A stretch of 64,000 bases of DNA from Pelecanus crispus. Lineage: Eukaryota; Chordata; Aves; Pelecaniformes; Pelecanidae. The notes below the pieces were generated by a model, which worked only from the letters and a program-made list of their open reading frames with translations, was not told the DNA's origin and did no database searches. A program made the position numbers and the translations under genes. Below are positions 37,901 to 48,242 of this stretch, piece by piece (position 1 is the stretch's first letter; every line of letters starts with the position of its first letter). The DNA is taken from NCBI RefSeq assembly GCF_030463565.1, contig NC_134649.1, positions 1,002,001 through 1,066,000 of the forward strand, in the 5' to 3' direction.

Positions 37901-38215
37901 ATTAAATAATGCCTATTGTTGGCTGTGAGTGTGCCTTTATTCTTAAAATGCAAATAAATTACTCCTAAATTGTTGTGAATGTTATGTAGTCATTTCTATA
38001 AGTCTCTTGTAATTACCTATATTTGTGGCTTATATTTTGTTATATTAAAATACCGGTGTTAGAAAATGGACCCTGTTAAAACCTGATTTATAGATGTGTT
38101 CGTTCTCCTAAAACCGGCACCTTTTTTTTTTTTCTCTCCCTGCCTACAGAACGAAGATGTCCGACCTCACATCAGAGACAGATTTCGCTTGCATGACTTG
38201 CTACCCCCAGATTAA
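16773..38215 (+). CDS. CTDSPL2: CTD small phosphatase-like protein 2 (SCP4), 12 coding exons
   Basis: The coding exons are 16773-16958, 20896-21034, 23173-23322, 23795-24010, 25259-25337, 25638-25749, 26635-26721, 33908-33970, 34066-34145, 36502-36628, 37514-37609 and 38150-38215. Joined they make 1401 nt, or 466 residues plus stop, the length I recall for human CTDSPL2; every junction keeps frame and has GT-AG ends. The N-terminal half is polar, with basic clusters (KRK near residue 25, KRSR near 70, RRK near 100) that suggest nuclear targeting. The FCP1/NIF-type HAD phosphatase domain fills about residues 285-450: DLDET at 293-297 (D293 nucleophile, D295 acid/base), ILFTAS at 346-351 and IIIDNSP at 401-407. 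Family members are Mg-dependent Ser/Thr phosphatases; this one is a nuclear enzyme reported to act on FoxO and SMAD-pathway proteins. The start follows the mammalian MRLRTRK N-terminus. The 5' non-coding exon and promoter lie outside the window. Confidence 0.97.
16959..20895 (+). other. CTDSPL2: CTDSPL2 intron 2
   Basis: 3.9 kb of A+T-rich sequence. An 11-bp perfect hairpin at 18914-18938 and a 14-T run at 19945 are the only structures noticed. No gene or recognisable transposon. Confidence 0.8.
20896..21034 (+). CDS. CTDSPL2: CTDSPL2 coding exon 2 (residues 63-108)
   Basis: It starts after TTTTAAG with [15 protein letters not shown] and ends ...RRKSQMNG plus one base (phase 1). The donor GGAG|GTTTGT is weak. 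A GTAAAT four bases downstream competes but would shift the frame; only the first donor rejoins the conserved EAGSYE in the next exon. Confidence 0.93.
21035..23172 (+). other. CTDSPL2: CTDSPL2 intron 3
   Basis: 2.1 kb containing one minus-strand CR1 fragment (21472-21665) and a short AT/GT-alternating stretch at about 22675-22700. Nothing else recognised. Confidence 0.8.
21472..21665 (-). mobile_element. CR1 LINE 3' fragment
   Basis: It starts TAGAATCATAGG and runs through GAAGGGACCTCCGAAGGTCA and CAGTCCCCCTGCTCCC, the reverse complement of a CR1 3' end. It is diverged and truncated, and lies in CTDSPL2 intron 3. The right boundary is approximate. Confidence 0.85.
23173..23322 (+). CDS. CTDSPL2: CTDSPL2 coding exon 3 (residues 109-158)
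   Basis: The acceptor is CTTTTACAG and the donor ATG|GTGAGT. It encodes [16 protein letters not shown] followed by a hydrophobic patch [15 protein letters not shown]. The patch has no obvious membrane-segment length and is conserved in mammals as far as I recall. Confidence 0.95.
23323..23794 (+). other. CTDSPL2: CTDSPL2 intron 4
   Basis: 472 bp with an A-rich stretch near 23562-23595. Otherwise featureless. Confidence 0.8.
23795..24010 (+). CDS. CTDSPL2: CTDSPL2 coding exon 4 (residues 159-230)
   Basis: This is the longest coding exon (216 nt), bounded by AATTCAG and ACAG|GTAAGA. It encodes an acidic, Ser/Thr-rich linker ([20 protein letters not shown], then TSTATSTNG). It is low-complexity and probably disordered, joining the N-terminal region to the phosphatase domain. 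Confidence 0.95.
24521..24616 (-). mobile_element. CR1 LINE 3' fragment
   Basis: Begins AATCATAGAGTCATAGAATC and runs to CCACCACTAAACCA. It is the reverse complement of the last 95 bp of the copy at 12520-13346, from the same subfamily. It lies in CTDSPL2 intron 5. Confidence 0.9.
24690..24735 (-). mobile_element. CR1 LINE 3' fragment, short
   Basis: GGAATCACTAAGGTTGGAAA and the following bases match the reverse complement of the 3' end of the copy at 47352-47560. It lies 75 bp from the previous CR1 piece. Sequence to about 24790 may be a decayed continuation. Confidence 0.75.
25259..25337 (+). CDS. CTDSPL2: CTDSPL2 coding exon 5 (residues 231-256)
   Basis: It follows ATTTTAG and encodes [20 protein letters not shown] then DWEVFDP. 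It ends in phase 2 at ATCC|GTAAGT. Pro-directed serines (SPDSGYSS) make it a plausible phosphorylated segment; this is inference. Confidence 0.94.
25338..25637 (+). other. CTDSPL2: CTDSPL2 intron 6
   Basis: 300 bp, T-rich near its acceptor. Nothing else seen. Confidence 0.8.
25638..25749 (+). CDS. CTDSPL2: CTDSPL2 coding exon 6 (residues 257-294)
   Basis: It starts after TTTTCAG with [19 protein letters not shown] and ends [17 protein letters not shown]. The last residues are the first half of the catalytic DLDET motif, including the nucleophilic Asp293, so the phosphatase domain begins here. Confidence 0.95.
25750..26634 (+). other. CTDSPL2: CTDSPL2 intron 7
   Basis: 0.9 kb A+T-rich intron that interrupts the catalytic DLDET codons. 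No other feature seen. Confidence 0.8.
26635..26721 (+). CDS. CTDSPL2: CTDSPL2 coding exon 7 (residues 295-323)
   Basis: It encodes [20 protein letters not shown] through FQDVIYQ and completes the DLDET motif with Asp295 and Thr297. Acceptor TAATAG, donor CAG|GTAATT, both phase 0 (29 codons). It is followed by the largest internal intron (7.2 kb). Confidence 0.95.
26722..33907 (+). other. CTDSPL2: CTDSPL2 intron 8
   Basis: The largest complete intron (7.2 kb). It contains a 55-bp CR1 stub (32739-32794), a T-rich run at 33417-33444, and G+C-richer patches around 26880-27560 and 30060-30520 with only chance ORFs. No gene recognised. Confidence 0.8.
32739..32794 (-). mobile_element. CR1 LINE 3' stub (about 55 bp)
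   Basis: AGAATCATCGAATCGTTTAG, then GTTGGAAAAGACCTTTAAGA, nearly identical to the fragment at 24521-24616. An extreme 5' truncation in CTDSPL2 intron 8. Confidence 0.85.
33908..33970 (+). CDS. CTDSPL2: CTDSPL2 coding exon 8 (residues 324-344)
   Basis: A 21-codon exon between GCTTCAG and GAG|GTAAAT encoding [20 protein letters not shown] then E. It is too short to stand out as an ORF. It was found by looking for the conserved RPFFREFL block of SCP-type phosphatases. Confidence 0.94.
34066..34145 (+). CDS. CTDSPL2: CTDSPL2 coding exon 9 (residues 345-371)
   Basis: It follows ATCCATAG after an intron of only 95 bp. It encodes [20 protein letters not shown] then PKKQLV plus two bases of Arg (phase 2, donor CAG|GTAAAA). 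ILFTAS is HAD motif II. Confidence 0.95.
34146..36501 (+). other. CTDSPL2: CTDSPL2 intron 9
   Basis: 2.4 kb, with a 15-T run at 35820. No gene or transposon recognised. Confidence 0.8.
36502..36628 (+). CDS. CTDSPL2: CTDSPL2 coding exon 10 (residues 371-413)
   Basis: It starts after AATCGCAG and encodes [20 protein letters not shown] through [16 protein letters not shown], with the Lys of HAD motif III and the Asp-Asn of motif IV. The donor is CAG|GTAAGG. The frame stays open for another 64 codons into the intron. Confidence 0.95.
36629..37513 (+). other. CTDSPL2: CTDSPL2 intron 10
   Basis: 0.9 kb. The reading frame of the preceding exon stays open to 36820, and a 17-T polypyrimidine run lies at 37487-37503 before the acceptor. 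Confidence 0.8.
37514..37609 (+). CDS. CTDSPL2: CTDSPL2 coding exon 11 (residues 414-445)
   Basis: It follows a 17-T polypyrimidine run and GACTTTAG. It encodes [20 protein letters not shown] and [12 protein letters not shown], 32 codons, phase 0 at both ends, donor CTG|GTAAGT. Confidence 0.95.
37610..38149 (+). other. CTDSPL2: CTDSPL2 intron 11
   Basis: 540 bp, with a C-rich patch (37637-37651) just after the donor and a T-rich acceptor tract. Nothing else. Confidence 0.8.
38150..38215 (+). CDS. CTDSPL2: CTDSPL2 terminal coding exon (residues 446-466 and stop)
   Basis: It starts after CCTACAG and encodes [20 protein letters not shown] then D and TAA. The C-terminus matches the mammalian protein as I recall it and ends at the expected length. 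Confidence 0.95.
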   Translation, partial: NEDVRPHIRDRFRLHDLLPPD

Positions 38216-40262
38216 AGCCTTTTGTCTAATTACTGAAGGGGGAGAAAATGCAGGACCCTTTTGGACTAAAACAAAACATTGCCATTACTGTTGAAATTTT
38301 GCATTTTTGTACCCCGTCTTGCTTTTCTTATCTTTGGTGCCCAACAATAATCAAGGGTTACAGAAAGAGACTTTATATATCTGAGATCAAATACATTCAG
38401 TACAATACAGTACCACACAGTAGGTAGGCTAGAACAGAAAAGTCTTTAGAACTAGTGCAACTCCAATGAAATTTTTTTATGTACAGGACATCTGCAGTTT
38501 ATAAAGAATTCTGTTTCTGCCACCAGCAGTTTGACCTGTAGAAACACAGGATTTTATGATATAACAGAGATTGAAAATGGACTCTTATTTTCTCTCTGTT
38601 CGGTGCTCTAAGTGGGTTTGTAGCCACTTTTCTGTTACTTTTAAGATTCTCATTTCAACAGGAATGGCCAGTAAAAGTTGTTTTATTTTTCCTGTTAAGG
38701 TTTATAACCTTTTTACATTTTTGACCTGTATTAGATTAGAATTTCATTATGCATTCCTTTTAGTTGAGGCGCTTCATAGTTTTTCTGGAAATAGCCAAAT
38801 TTTCTTAGTTTTTTGTTAAACAGTTGGATGGCCGTTTTCCTGCTTCGTCTGCCTGCATACTGTATATTTGTTTAAAAATATTCTCTAGTTTTAGTCCATG
38901 TAAGTTTCATTTAGAAAGAAAAACCCTGCATTTATATTTTCTTTCTGTAATATTCTACTGTAGTTGAAATCTTTTCAAAAATCAAGAGACTGGCTAGATA
39001 AGAAGAATATAAGAATTACTAATATTCAGAATATTTTAAACCATTGTGATGGCATGTACTCTGGACAGACAATATCTTGCAGTGGCACAAACAACTGATG
39101 GACAAGGAATACCTCAGACTATGCTGTGCGTGCCGATCTTGGAAGGAGAACTAGTTTGGTCACCTCTTAGGTTTGATGCGATTCAATTACTGCTGCCTTC
39201 TGTTTCCTCCAAGATTGAAGCGTTCTGCACAGTGGCTCAGTATTTTGAGATGTTTTGCATGGGCTGGTGGTACCTCTGTGACACTCGGCGTTACAATCAG
39301 TTCTAAACTCTGTGTGACAGCGAAGGTACCGGGCAGTAACTATGCACAATCCTGTGGTACAGTACACTCCCAGGCCACCGCCGCAGTCAGCCTGCTATCA
39401 TAGTGGTTTCCTATGCTATATGGAAATAGTCTTTCAGCCTTGGGTCTCTAATGCAGCTACTCCAAGAGGTCGATATTTTTATAATGGTGTGTAAACTCCT
39501 TTTCAGGAGGATTTTTACGGAGGGTATAATTTGTAAAAGTTAGGATGCTTTGCCTCTCGACTGCATTAACACGCCACAGGCTCAGACTGTTTTTGTGTAA
39601 AAGATGTCACAGAACGGCACTTTTTCTAAAGAGAAGTTTGATATTTTGTATGCTTGTTAAGAAAGTACAGTATTGGAAATTAAAGGTGGACAACTGATAA
39701 TTGAGAAGTATGTCAATTAATTTTTTATGTATATTACCTGTTTACTTGTACAATTTTATTGTACAAATTACATGCAGCTTCATTTTCAAATGAGTCCTTA
39801 AAATAAGGAAAATCTTTTTAGGAAAACATTTAATTTTTGTATTTTTGATTTTAAAAGGCATGAGTTATGTCAACTTTTTCCAGTGTATTAATGAAGATTT
39901 TAACTTTTCATCAGGTTGAGTGTTTTCTTACTATATTATCTGTTGTGTATGTAGCTAGCACATTGTGTCACTGAACTGTTTAAAAAAATTAGCATGTAGA
40001 GCAAGCCTGTTTTGTGGAAAATCCTTATTCATTAAAAAAAAAAAAATCATCATGGCAGATTTTCTGCAAAAAAGTGAAAACATTTGCAATTCAGAATACT
40101 GATTTTTTTTGTATTTAAAGAAAGGTATTTTGCTTGCAGGAAAGAAATACTACAGATTCATTTTAATGAGAATCTTTTAAATGTATTTATCTCTAGGGCA
40201 TCTGGGCATCTTTACGCTGTTTGTCTTATGTCTTTATTGAAATAAAATGTACATAACATTAC
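38216..40262 (+). other. CTDSPL2: CTDSPL2 3' untranslated region
   Basis: About 2 kb of A+T-rich sequence from the TAA stop to just beyond the first strong AATAAA (40241). No repeat element was recognised in it. It holds a small hairpin at 39746-39766 and an A-run near 40035. The 3' end is an estimate; further polyadenylation sites downstream cannot be excluded. Confidence 0.75.
40241..40246 (+). terminator. CTDSPL2: CTDSPL2 polyadenylation signal AATAAA
   Basis: This is the only clear AATAAA found in the 2 kb after the stop codon. It is followed 40-50 nt later by a GTGTG-containing stretch that could serve as the downstream element. Cleavage would fall near 40260. Confidence 0.7.
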
Positions 40263-43200
40263 CTTTATATATGCTTTTGCGCAGACGTGTGAACCCTGTA
40301 ACCATCCCCATTCCTTCCTGTTTTTATGTCGATGAGATGGTTCTGGAAATATTTATAGATTTTGAAAATGGTCAGCTTGTATTTGAATTGCTACATGGTT
40401 TGCCAGCTATTTTTTAGTTGTTCGTTAAAATGTAAATCTAAATCTGAGACTTTTCATTAGTTTACCGGTGAATCCTTGTTTGATGTGGAATTCTTCCACA
40501 TTTCTCCAAGTAACTGAGATCACAGAACTGCTTTAAAAGTCACTAGTCTACCAGAATGAAACGTTTTTTGTTAAGTAGTTCATCGCTTTTCTCTGACTGT
40601 AAAAAGAGATGATCACCTGTTCACATAATGTCCTTAAACACGTGGGTCCCATCTTTGGCTAAAACCATTCTAAAAGTGCTTTCTTTAGTTAAGGAAACCA
40701 AAGCATACATTGCACTTTACAGCTGTATCTGTGTTGTGATGATCAGATCAGTGAGGGAAATCAAAATGTAAATTGAGGGATTTAGTTCTACATAGATGCA
40801 CACAAAAATAACAGAGACTGCTTAGTAAACGTATTAAATATTAATATTTTAATGTGCTGCAAGTCTGGTATTTATCATTCTGAACTTTCTTTGCAGAATG
40901 AGTCTACCTTCTTCAAAATGTAAGTTGCTAAGAATGTCAACCGCTTCTGGCGTAAGCGCTCTTTGCATGAAGCAAAGTTATAACCCATCAGGCTTTATTT
41001 TCATCTTACTAGTCTCGAGGGTGAGACTTCACTGTTTCTCTGACACGAGTCTGGATCAGATTGGGCACACCAAAATTGACACCGATAACCGGGGGAGTCT
41101 CTACTGCGTGCGTTACTCGAGTCTTGAATGTAGAATTGCACAACGTCAGCAGCTGATCTTGTAGCTGTATCATTTATTCCAATTTTCTGTATCTTTAGAA
41201 AACACAACATCCTAAGTTCTTAATTATTTCATTTGTGGTCTTTTGCTTGATCGTGGTAATCGTGTGTTAACTTTACATGTCCATGTGTATTCTGTTTGAG
41301 GTTTGTGCATTCTGACAGCAAAATAACGTCTTTCATACTTATTTTGGCAATACATGTTCAATCTTTTGTTTTTCCTTAAGTTGCTGTATAGCTGAATAGC
41401 GTTCGCCTCGATATTAGTGGCTTCCTTTCCACCTTTGATTCTTTTCACCTTCCCTCTGTGTAGGAAAACAACAGTTTTTCATTACTTTCGAAATGTATCG
41501 GAAAGCCTGAATGTTTCAAGACCTGATTAAAAATCTCCCAAAACGAGTGGTATCAACCAAAGGCATGCTAAGGAGACATATCTTCTTTAAACAAAGCACT
41601 TAAATGCGTTATCAAAAATAGATCGGGCGTGCGAGTGCTGTGCTGAAGGAGAGCAGAACGCAGCGCTGGAGGGAGCGGTGCCGGGTCAGTCTGCCGCTGG
41701 CAGCAGGACTGCTGGAGCAGTTTGCTCTCACTCGCTGCGAGAAGCAAGTGTCCTCCTGGTAGCGCGTCGTCCCCGCTCCCCAAACGCAGTTCTCCCCGAC
41801 ATCCGAGTTCGAGGGCGGTCGTACTGCTGAAAAAGCATCAAGCCCCGATGGGGAGAGGGACCGGGAATGCGTGGATGAGGAGGAGGTGGAGCGGGTGGAA
41901 ATCTCATCAACCCGTCGGCCACCGGCAGAACGCTAATTGGGCCCGCAGTCTGAAACAGCCTTTAACAGTAGAGCTTGTTTGTTCGGTAAGGAAAGCTGTT
42001 CAGAAACACAAAAATACTGTGACTCTACTGAGTAAATATTCCTTTATTTCTCCTCCTGGTTCTGGCTTCCTTATAGCATTGCATTGCAACTCACACCCTT
42101 TATTCTTCTTTGTCTAAACAAATTTGAATCAACCGCGTATCGTTAGCATATTAAAGGAGATGATGAGATTCATAACTTCACAATTTATACAAAAACCAAG
42201 GCAAGCCCCTGCCTGCGATAAGATGCCCGTGTCGCAGGGAATTGTGGCTACGGAACCAGTCGTGTGACCCTGGCTGTCATTCCTCTTGCTTCTGAGTGAG
42301 GACTGCAGTAGCGCTGAGGACGCCTGAGCGTGGGGAATTTGAAAAGTTAACCGTGCCTTCTTCCGTCCCCTCGCCGTGCAGTGCTCCCATTATGTTCCAC
42401 TTGACGGACTTGGAGAGCGCACCTTTGCAAAGCTAGAATTTCAGTGTAAAATGAATGCTTGCATAGTTGAAATGAATCTAGTACAGATAGCTAAGTTAGA
42501 ACTTCATAGACTTCAAGAAGTCAAGGCCAGAAAGTAAACATTCACAACCTATTGTCAATTTAAAAAATTAAAAAAATGACAATATCTACCGGTATGGTAT
42601 CAGCTCAGTTGGAGAAGGTTGTTCCAGCAAGTGCCAAGAGAAACGTATCACTCTTGTATTAAAATGTCTTCCACTGTAAGTAGAGCGTTGAGTTAAATAG
42701 GCAGTATTTTTCTGGTGAAAGGACTTTGATGGATCTATGTGGCAAAGACGACAGATGGTACCTTTGATCTGCAGCCATGCCAGTTCCATGTTCCATGCCA
42801 TTAAACGTCTTTAAACTCGTTATCAAAGACCGATACAAGCAGCAGCAAAGCAATCGCAGTCACGCAGGCAACGCTACCTCCTGAGAGTGAAGTAAATGTC
42901 TTCGTTTTTAGAAGACAAATGCCTCTTTCTGGGAGAAGTAAGCCATCACAGGTGTTTCGTCGGCATCTTCAGGCAAAAAGATTGTTTTGAGGATTGGAGT
43001 TAAAAGGGACTTTAAAATCCATTCTGTGAATAGTACAAAGTTGGGATTGCAGCGGAGCTCCCCAGCAGCCTGGGCTGACGGCATGCTGGGAGGCTTTCTC
43101 TCCTGCTTTTCCTTCCCTCCCTGGGTCGCGTGTGTTACCCGCTTCCTTCTGCTGCTCGGGCAGCCGCGTGGTAAGCCTGTGCCGGGAGCTGATCCAGCCG

Positions 43201-46200
43201 AAAAATAACCGTGATAGGAGAAAGGAAGAGGAGAAAGTGGGATTGTGGCACCGAGGGCTCCGGGGCTCAGATCAGTTAAAGCTGCTGCGGAGTGGAAGCT
43301 GAGTGAAGGTTCACGGGAAGACAGTTTTTTGGGAAAACGAATTGTCGCACTACACCCGTTCAGCTGGAGAGCGGTGTCATTGTGTATCTTGAAGACGCTA
43401 AAGGACTGTTCTCAAAGATCTGATCTGACCAAACCCACGTCACTTCAGATCTGCATCTTGGGTTCTTGATACTTAAATCAAATCCTAAACAAGTTGATAA
43501 ATGGCTGATGAGAAGTAGCATAGGTGCATCATTGTCTTAGCTAGTAGTCATAATTTTGTAAAAAAAAACCAAAAACAAAACAAAAACCCCCAAAACATTG
43601 GCAGCAAGTGTTTTTGTTTGGAAGCAAGCAAGGATGGTCTGCTAAGGATTAACTTGTATAGATTTTGTGGAGCGCATCACTATTTTGGTTGTCTTGACGG
43701 TGTAATGTAATACTGTTTTGCTTTATTTTTTTTTTTATACTTGCAAAAATGTCATTGTACTGATAGGCTGAATCTTGTAAAATACAATTGGAAGAGAACT
43801 CACGTTCTACAGATTTGTGTTTCTTCTGCAATCATTTCTAGTATATAGAATCATAAAGATTTATATTAAATATTTATGCTCTGGCTACCGTTTTCATGAT
43901 TTTTAGCTGATATCATTCTTCATGGAAGACACTGCTTTCTGTAAAGCAGGACATTTCTCATGTCAGCTTTCAGCCTTTAAAATGGAAGGAAAAGAAGTGT
44001 GTGGGGGGGTGTTTTAAAAGCTAAGGACACTGGAGGCCAAACAAGACAAAAAATAGATGCGGTTTATGTACTGAAATTGTCACAGCGGATTCTTTTAAGA
44101 TGGTCTTGCTTTGAGTCTGATTTTCAATATGTGGTACATATTCCAGTGGATATCTTTTGTAAAATGACCACAAAGCCCGATGTGTCTCATTTTTATTTGT
44201 TTCCCTTCCTAAGCAGAAACCTTTAGACTTCTCCAGAATGAGAACTCTTGGGTTTCCTAGAAGGTAGTAGTTCCTCTGACTCAGAGCTGTGCTGAGCAGG
44301 GTTTTTTTTCCCTTTGTGCCTTAATTTCCTCATCTATACAATGTGAATAATACTTAACTGTTTTAATCCAAATGTTTAAATTACTTTAAACGTGTTCTGT
44401 AAATACATAATATTTTCATAATTATGTTCCCAGTCATTGCGCAGTTCTTGGCAGTTTCGTGATTATCCTCACAGCGTACTCAGCTTGTGAAACTCTGTTT
44501 AGACTTGGTGAGGATATAACTCCATAGTTATGTCTCTGTTGTTATTTATATTGCCTGGTAAATGGGTAACAACAACAAAAAAAGGATGATGAATTTGGAA
44601 GTAATATTTTTTTTCTAGCTAACGTACATCATCGTATCGTATATCATTCTACTTGTTACTTGAAAGACACATGTTCTTCTAAATTTATTATATTCGGGCA
44701 AAGTATATCCTCCTTTTCCACTTAATCGCTCAGATTCTCACAGAGTGGGAGGTGGCAGTGAAGTAAACCGGATGAAGTGAATGTTTCCAGCTTTTATGTA
44801 TTTGACGTTATTTGACAAGGAGGAAGGAAATGTACCACCGAGGACGCTCAGGAGGGCCTGGTCTGCAGGCCCCAGGCACATCATGGCTTTGATGTTTAAT
44901 CCCGAGACAAAGGTGTCCTCCACTTCTAACCTGCTCCATCAGGAACACCCGAACGGTGCAGAGCATCAAACACCGTCGGGTTTTTGACAGGGGTCTGCCT
45001 ACCTCTGACCGACTCCGAGCTCTGGAGCCACCGAGGTCTCTCCCCCTTGGTCTCATGGGCAGAGCCATCTCAAGAGACCAGATGGGCCTGAGAGTTTCAA
45101 AATAAAACATTCCCTGGGGTCGGTGGGGAGGAGGTTGAGGAGTGACGGCTTGCAGCTGGGTTTGCGTCCTGGGGCTGGCTGACAGCTCAGGCTACAGCCT
45201 TCCCGTCCCTCGCGCCTGTCTGCAGACTGAGGACCGAGGGTTGCGTTGGTGGACCCTTGATTCTTGTAGGTGATCTTTACGCTTCTGCTCCGTTTGGTTA
45301 GGGTCAGTTGCTGCGTTTGAAGTTTTTAGTAAAGGACTCGCCTGTACTCCTCTGGTGGCCACGATCCCGCGGGGATCTGAGCTAAAAACTCACACCCTAA
45401 ACAGCATCATGGGCGTGAATTGTGAAAGCGCGTTCTGGCTGCGAGACTATTGCTAGTAGCTCTACTGCAGCTGTTCGCCCATGTTTCATCCTGGCTGATC
45501 ACGAACCCGAAAGCTAGGAAATAGGACTAAGTCATAACCTACCTTACTATCAGCTTATCCTACTATTGAGGGGATAAGGAGACACGTTACTGCAACATTC
45601 AGGCATCCGACTTCAACTGTTTTTTCTTTTCTTCTCTCTCCCACTCAGCCGTATCATCATTCCATTAAATTACTTGCCTAACGCGTTTCCAGCAGGACTG
45701 TAAAAGGCGCCCGAATGCAGCCAGCCTGAAAGCCTCCCCCACGCTGCCGGCTGGGTTACTGCAGCGGCGGTGGACGGGTGTCCTCACCTGGGAGTTTGAC
45801 CAACTTCATCCGTCGCTTTTGCTGGACACCCGGAGAAACGTACTGCCGTGTCACCGGTACTTTACTCAACAACACATTGAGAATCAGATCTGGTGTCTTC
45901 TCACCTAACTCTATTAGGCTGCACCTTCTGCCAGTGCGGTAACGTATGTTACTACAATTTGATTTAGATTATCTGCCGACGAGTCCAGTCAGTGTGAGAG
46001 ATGTTCAGATAATGGTACTGGAGGGTGAACTTTTCCCCATCCCGCTCCCGAAGTCCTCTGGAGTGAAAACAGCTGAAGGCAGAGCAGCGTTCAGGTGGGC
46101 ACAGGCCTTGCGAGCTGGAACGTGTGGATTTGTGGCTCTTGCTTCTTGTCCGGTCTCCAGCGTATCTACCAATTAGAAACGATTTCAGTGTCGCGACAGA

Positions 46201-47351
46201 AGCACGGTGCTTCTGGGAAGAAGACATCCAAGATGGCACAACAGGGCTCCTAAGGTAGTGCGTGCGAGTCCCTCAGCAAGTCGAGCGCTGTCAAGGTACC
46301 TTAATGGGATGGTACTAATCTTCATGTTGTTGCTGCTAAACATTATTAAATAACAGATTCCAGCATACTTTAAAAGAGCCACGTTCATAGAATCAAGCAG
46401 TTCTGGACTGACTGAAAAGCAGCGAGCGTTTAACTCACACATTTTACAAATGGAAAAGAAGAACCTGAGTCAGCTGAAGGCAAGTCAGCTAAGGCAGTTT
46501 AGCGGTCAGCAGTTGGGGTGTTTTCCTAGCCTTTGCCTTTTGCTCCATTTGAGTCGTGCATTAATATTTTTAATGGGTAAAGGATCTTCAGAAGAGTGCG
46601 CTTCTCGCTTTTTCTTCCCTACGGAGAAAAGGAGACATGGCAGCAAAGATGAGGGAATAAATACGGACCAGATATGAGGGTAACTCCTAGATTAAGTCCC
46701 TGATACATACTTTAACGGGATTTTCTCCTTTTTTTAAAAAAATCTTAAGCTATTTCCCCCTTTTTCCTATGCCTTTATATTCCATTTTTGTGTCCGTTTC
46801 TTACGTATTTTCAAGAATCTATACCTGGAAACCGAGTTTCTGAATGACACTTTGTGTTCCTTTTACCGTCGCAGACCAGCCTGTCTGCAGTAGCAGAAGA
46901 TGAAGCCCAAGCAGACCAGAACAGAAGGGGGGACGGCCGCTGCAGTGTCAGCCGGCCAAGTTCACCCTGTGCGAGGCTAGTTCCTCGAAGCTAATGCCGT
47001 TTTTTTGTGGTGTTACGTCTACTTACGTTAAAGCTCTGCCATGTGCAGAGGGTGTGAGGAGTCAGCCCGGACGGCCCCAGGTTTTGTCTTCACTGGGGAG
47101 GAAGGACAGTTTCCAGGTTTGGGGCTGGCTCCCTGAGCTCTGTGCAACAGTGGTGTGAAAAGAGCGTCTGAAAGCCACCGGCTTCCTTGCACGGAGTGGC
47201 TACGCAGGTACGAAACGTTACTGCTTTAACCTTACCTGTGATTTGAAGTAGTAGCATGGGCCGAGTACAGGCATGGTTACAGTCACATAGAAGACTGGAT
47301 ATCTAATAAATATCTAATAAATATCCATTAAATAACCAGTAAGTAGCCATT
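40263..47351. other. Intergenic region between CTDSPL2 and EIF3J
   Basis: About 7 kb with no exon, RNA gene or transposon that I can recognise. An A-rich patch lies at 43560-43595. Composition becomes G+C-richer in patches (41640-41900, 43050-43260, 44990-45250, 46880-47200), where open frames on both strands occur without similarity to anything I know. Unidentified lncRNA exons are possible. Confidence 0.7.
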
Positions 47352-47560
47352 TAGATTGGATACTAGGAGAAATTTATTTACGGAAAGAGCGGTCAAGCAT
47401 GGGAACAGGCTGCCCAGAGAGGTGGGGGAGTCCCCAGCCCTGGAGGGGTTCAAAAAACGGGCAGAGGTGGCACTTGGGGACATGGTTTAGTGGGCATGGG
47501 GGTGTTGGGGTGATGGTTGGGCTGGTGATCTTAGAGATCCTTTCCAACCTTAGTGATTCC
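47352..47560 (+). mobile_element. CR1 LINE 3' fragment
   Basis: Contains the CR1 3' landmarks AACAGGCTGCCCAGAGAGGT, GACATGGTTTAGTGG and GATCCTTTCCAACCTTAGTG. It lies in the intergenic region upstream of EIF3J. Confidence 0.92.
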
Positions 47561-47637
47561 CAGTTTTTACTTTCATTATAAATAATCCAGCCACCAAGCC
47601 AGGAAACATGAAATTAATGATTCCTCTCCCCTTAATT

Positions 47638-48103
47638 GGTTTAGCGGCGGCCTTGGCAGGGTTGGGTTCATGGTTGGGCCGGATGATGAGCCTGGAGAGG
47701 AGGGGGCTGCGGGGAGACCCGATAGCAGCCTGGCAGCGCTGAGAGGGGCCGATAGGGAGGGTGGGGACAAGCTTTTTAACAAGGCCTGTTGTGACAGGAC
47801 AAGGAGTAATGGATTTAAACTCAAGAAGAATAGATTTAGACTGGATATAAGGAAGAAATTTTTTACACTGAGGGTGGTGAGGCACTGGCACAGGTTGCCC
47901 AGAGAGGCGGTGGAGGCCCCATCCCTGGAAACATCCCAGGCCAGGCTGGACGGGGCTGTGAGCACCCTGGGCTGGTTAAAGCTGTCCCTGGCACTGCAGG
48001 GGCTGGGCTGGGGGGGCTCTAAGGGTCCCTTCCAGCCCAAATCACTCCATGGTTGTGTGATCTGAAAGGTCTTTTCCAACCTACACGATCCCATGATTCT
48101 GTA
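47638..48103 (+). mobile_element. Older CR1 3' end, split by a second CR1
   Basis: The left part 47638-47687 (GGTTTAGCGGCGGCCTTGGC ... GGATGAT) and the right part about 48059-48103 (TCTGAAAGGTCTTTTCCAAC ... CATGATTCTGTA) are the two halves of one CR1 3' end. The intervening 370 bp is a separate CR1 copy. Confidence 0.8.
47688..48060 (+). mobile_element. Younger CR1 inserted within an older CR1
   Basis: Starts GAGCCTGGAGAGGAGGGGGC, passes through AGGTTGCCCAGAGAGGCGGT and ends CCATGGTTGTGTGA. It has its own 3' tail followed directly by the resumed host CR1, so it landed in an existing copy. It is a different subfamily from the host, judging by its AGGGTCCCTTCCAGCCC end. Confidence 0.85.
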
Positions 48104-48242
48104 AATCCTTAGGGTAACAGCTCCTCCCCTCTTCAGGGGGCGAGGTGCCCGCACAGCGGGACACCGCTCGCAGCAGCGCCGGCCCCGAACACTTCCCTCC
48201 CGCTCCGCGGGCGCACCCAAGCACCGGACAGAGCCCGACCGC

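Noticed and set aside
41640-42120. 131-codon ORF in the intergenic region
   Set aside because: No recognisable domain and no adjacent exon-like sequence. Other frames are also open here.
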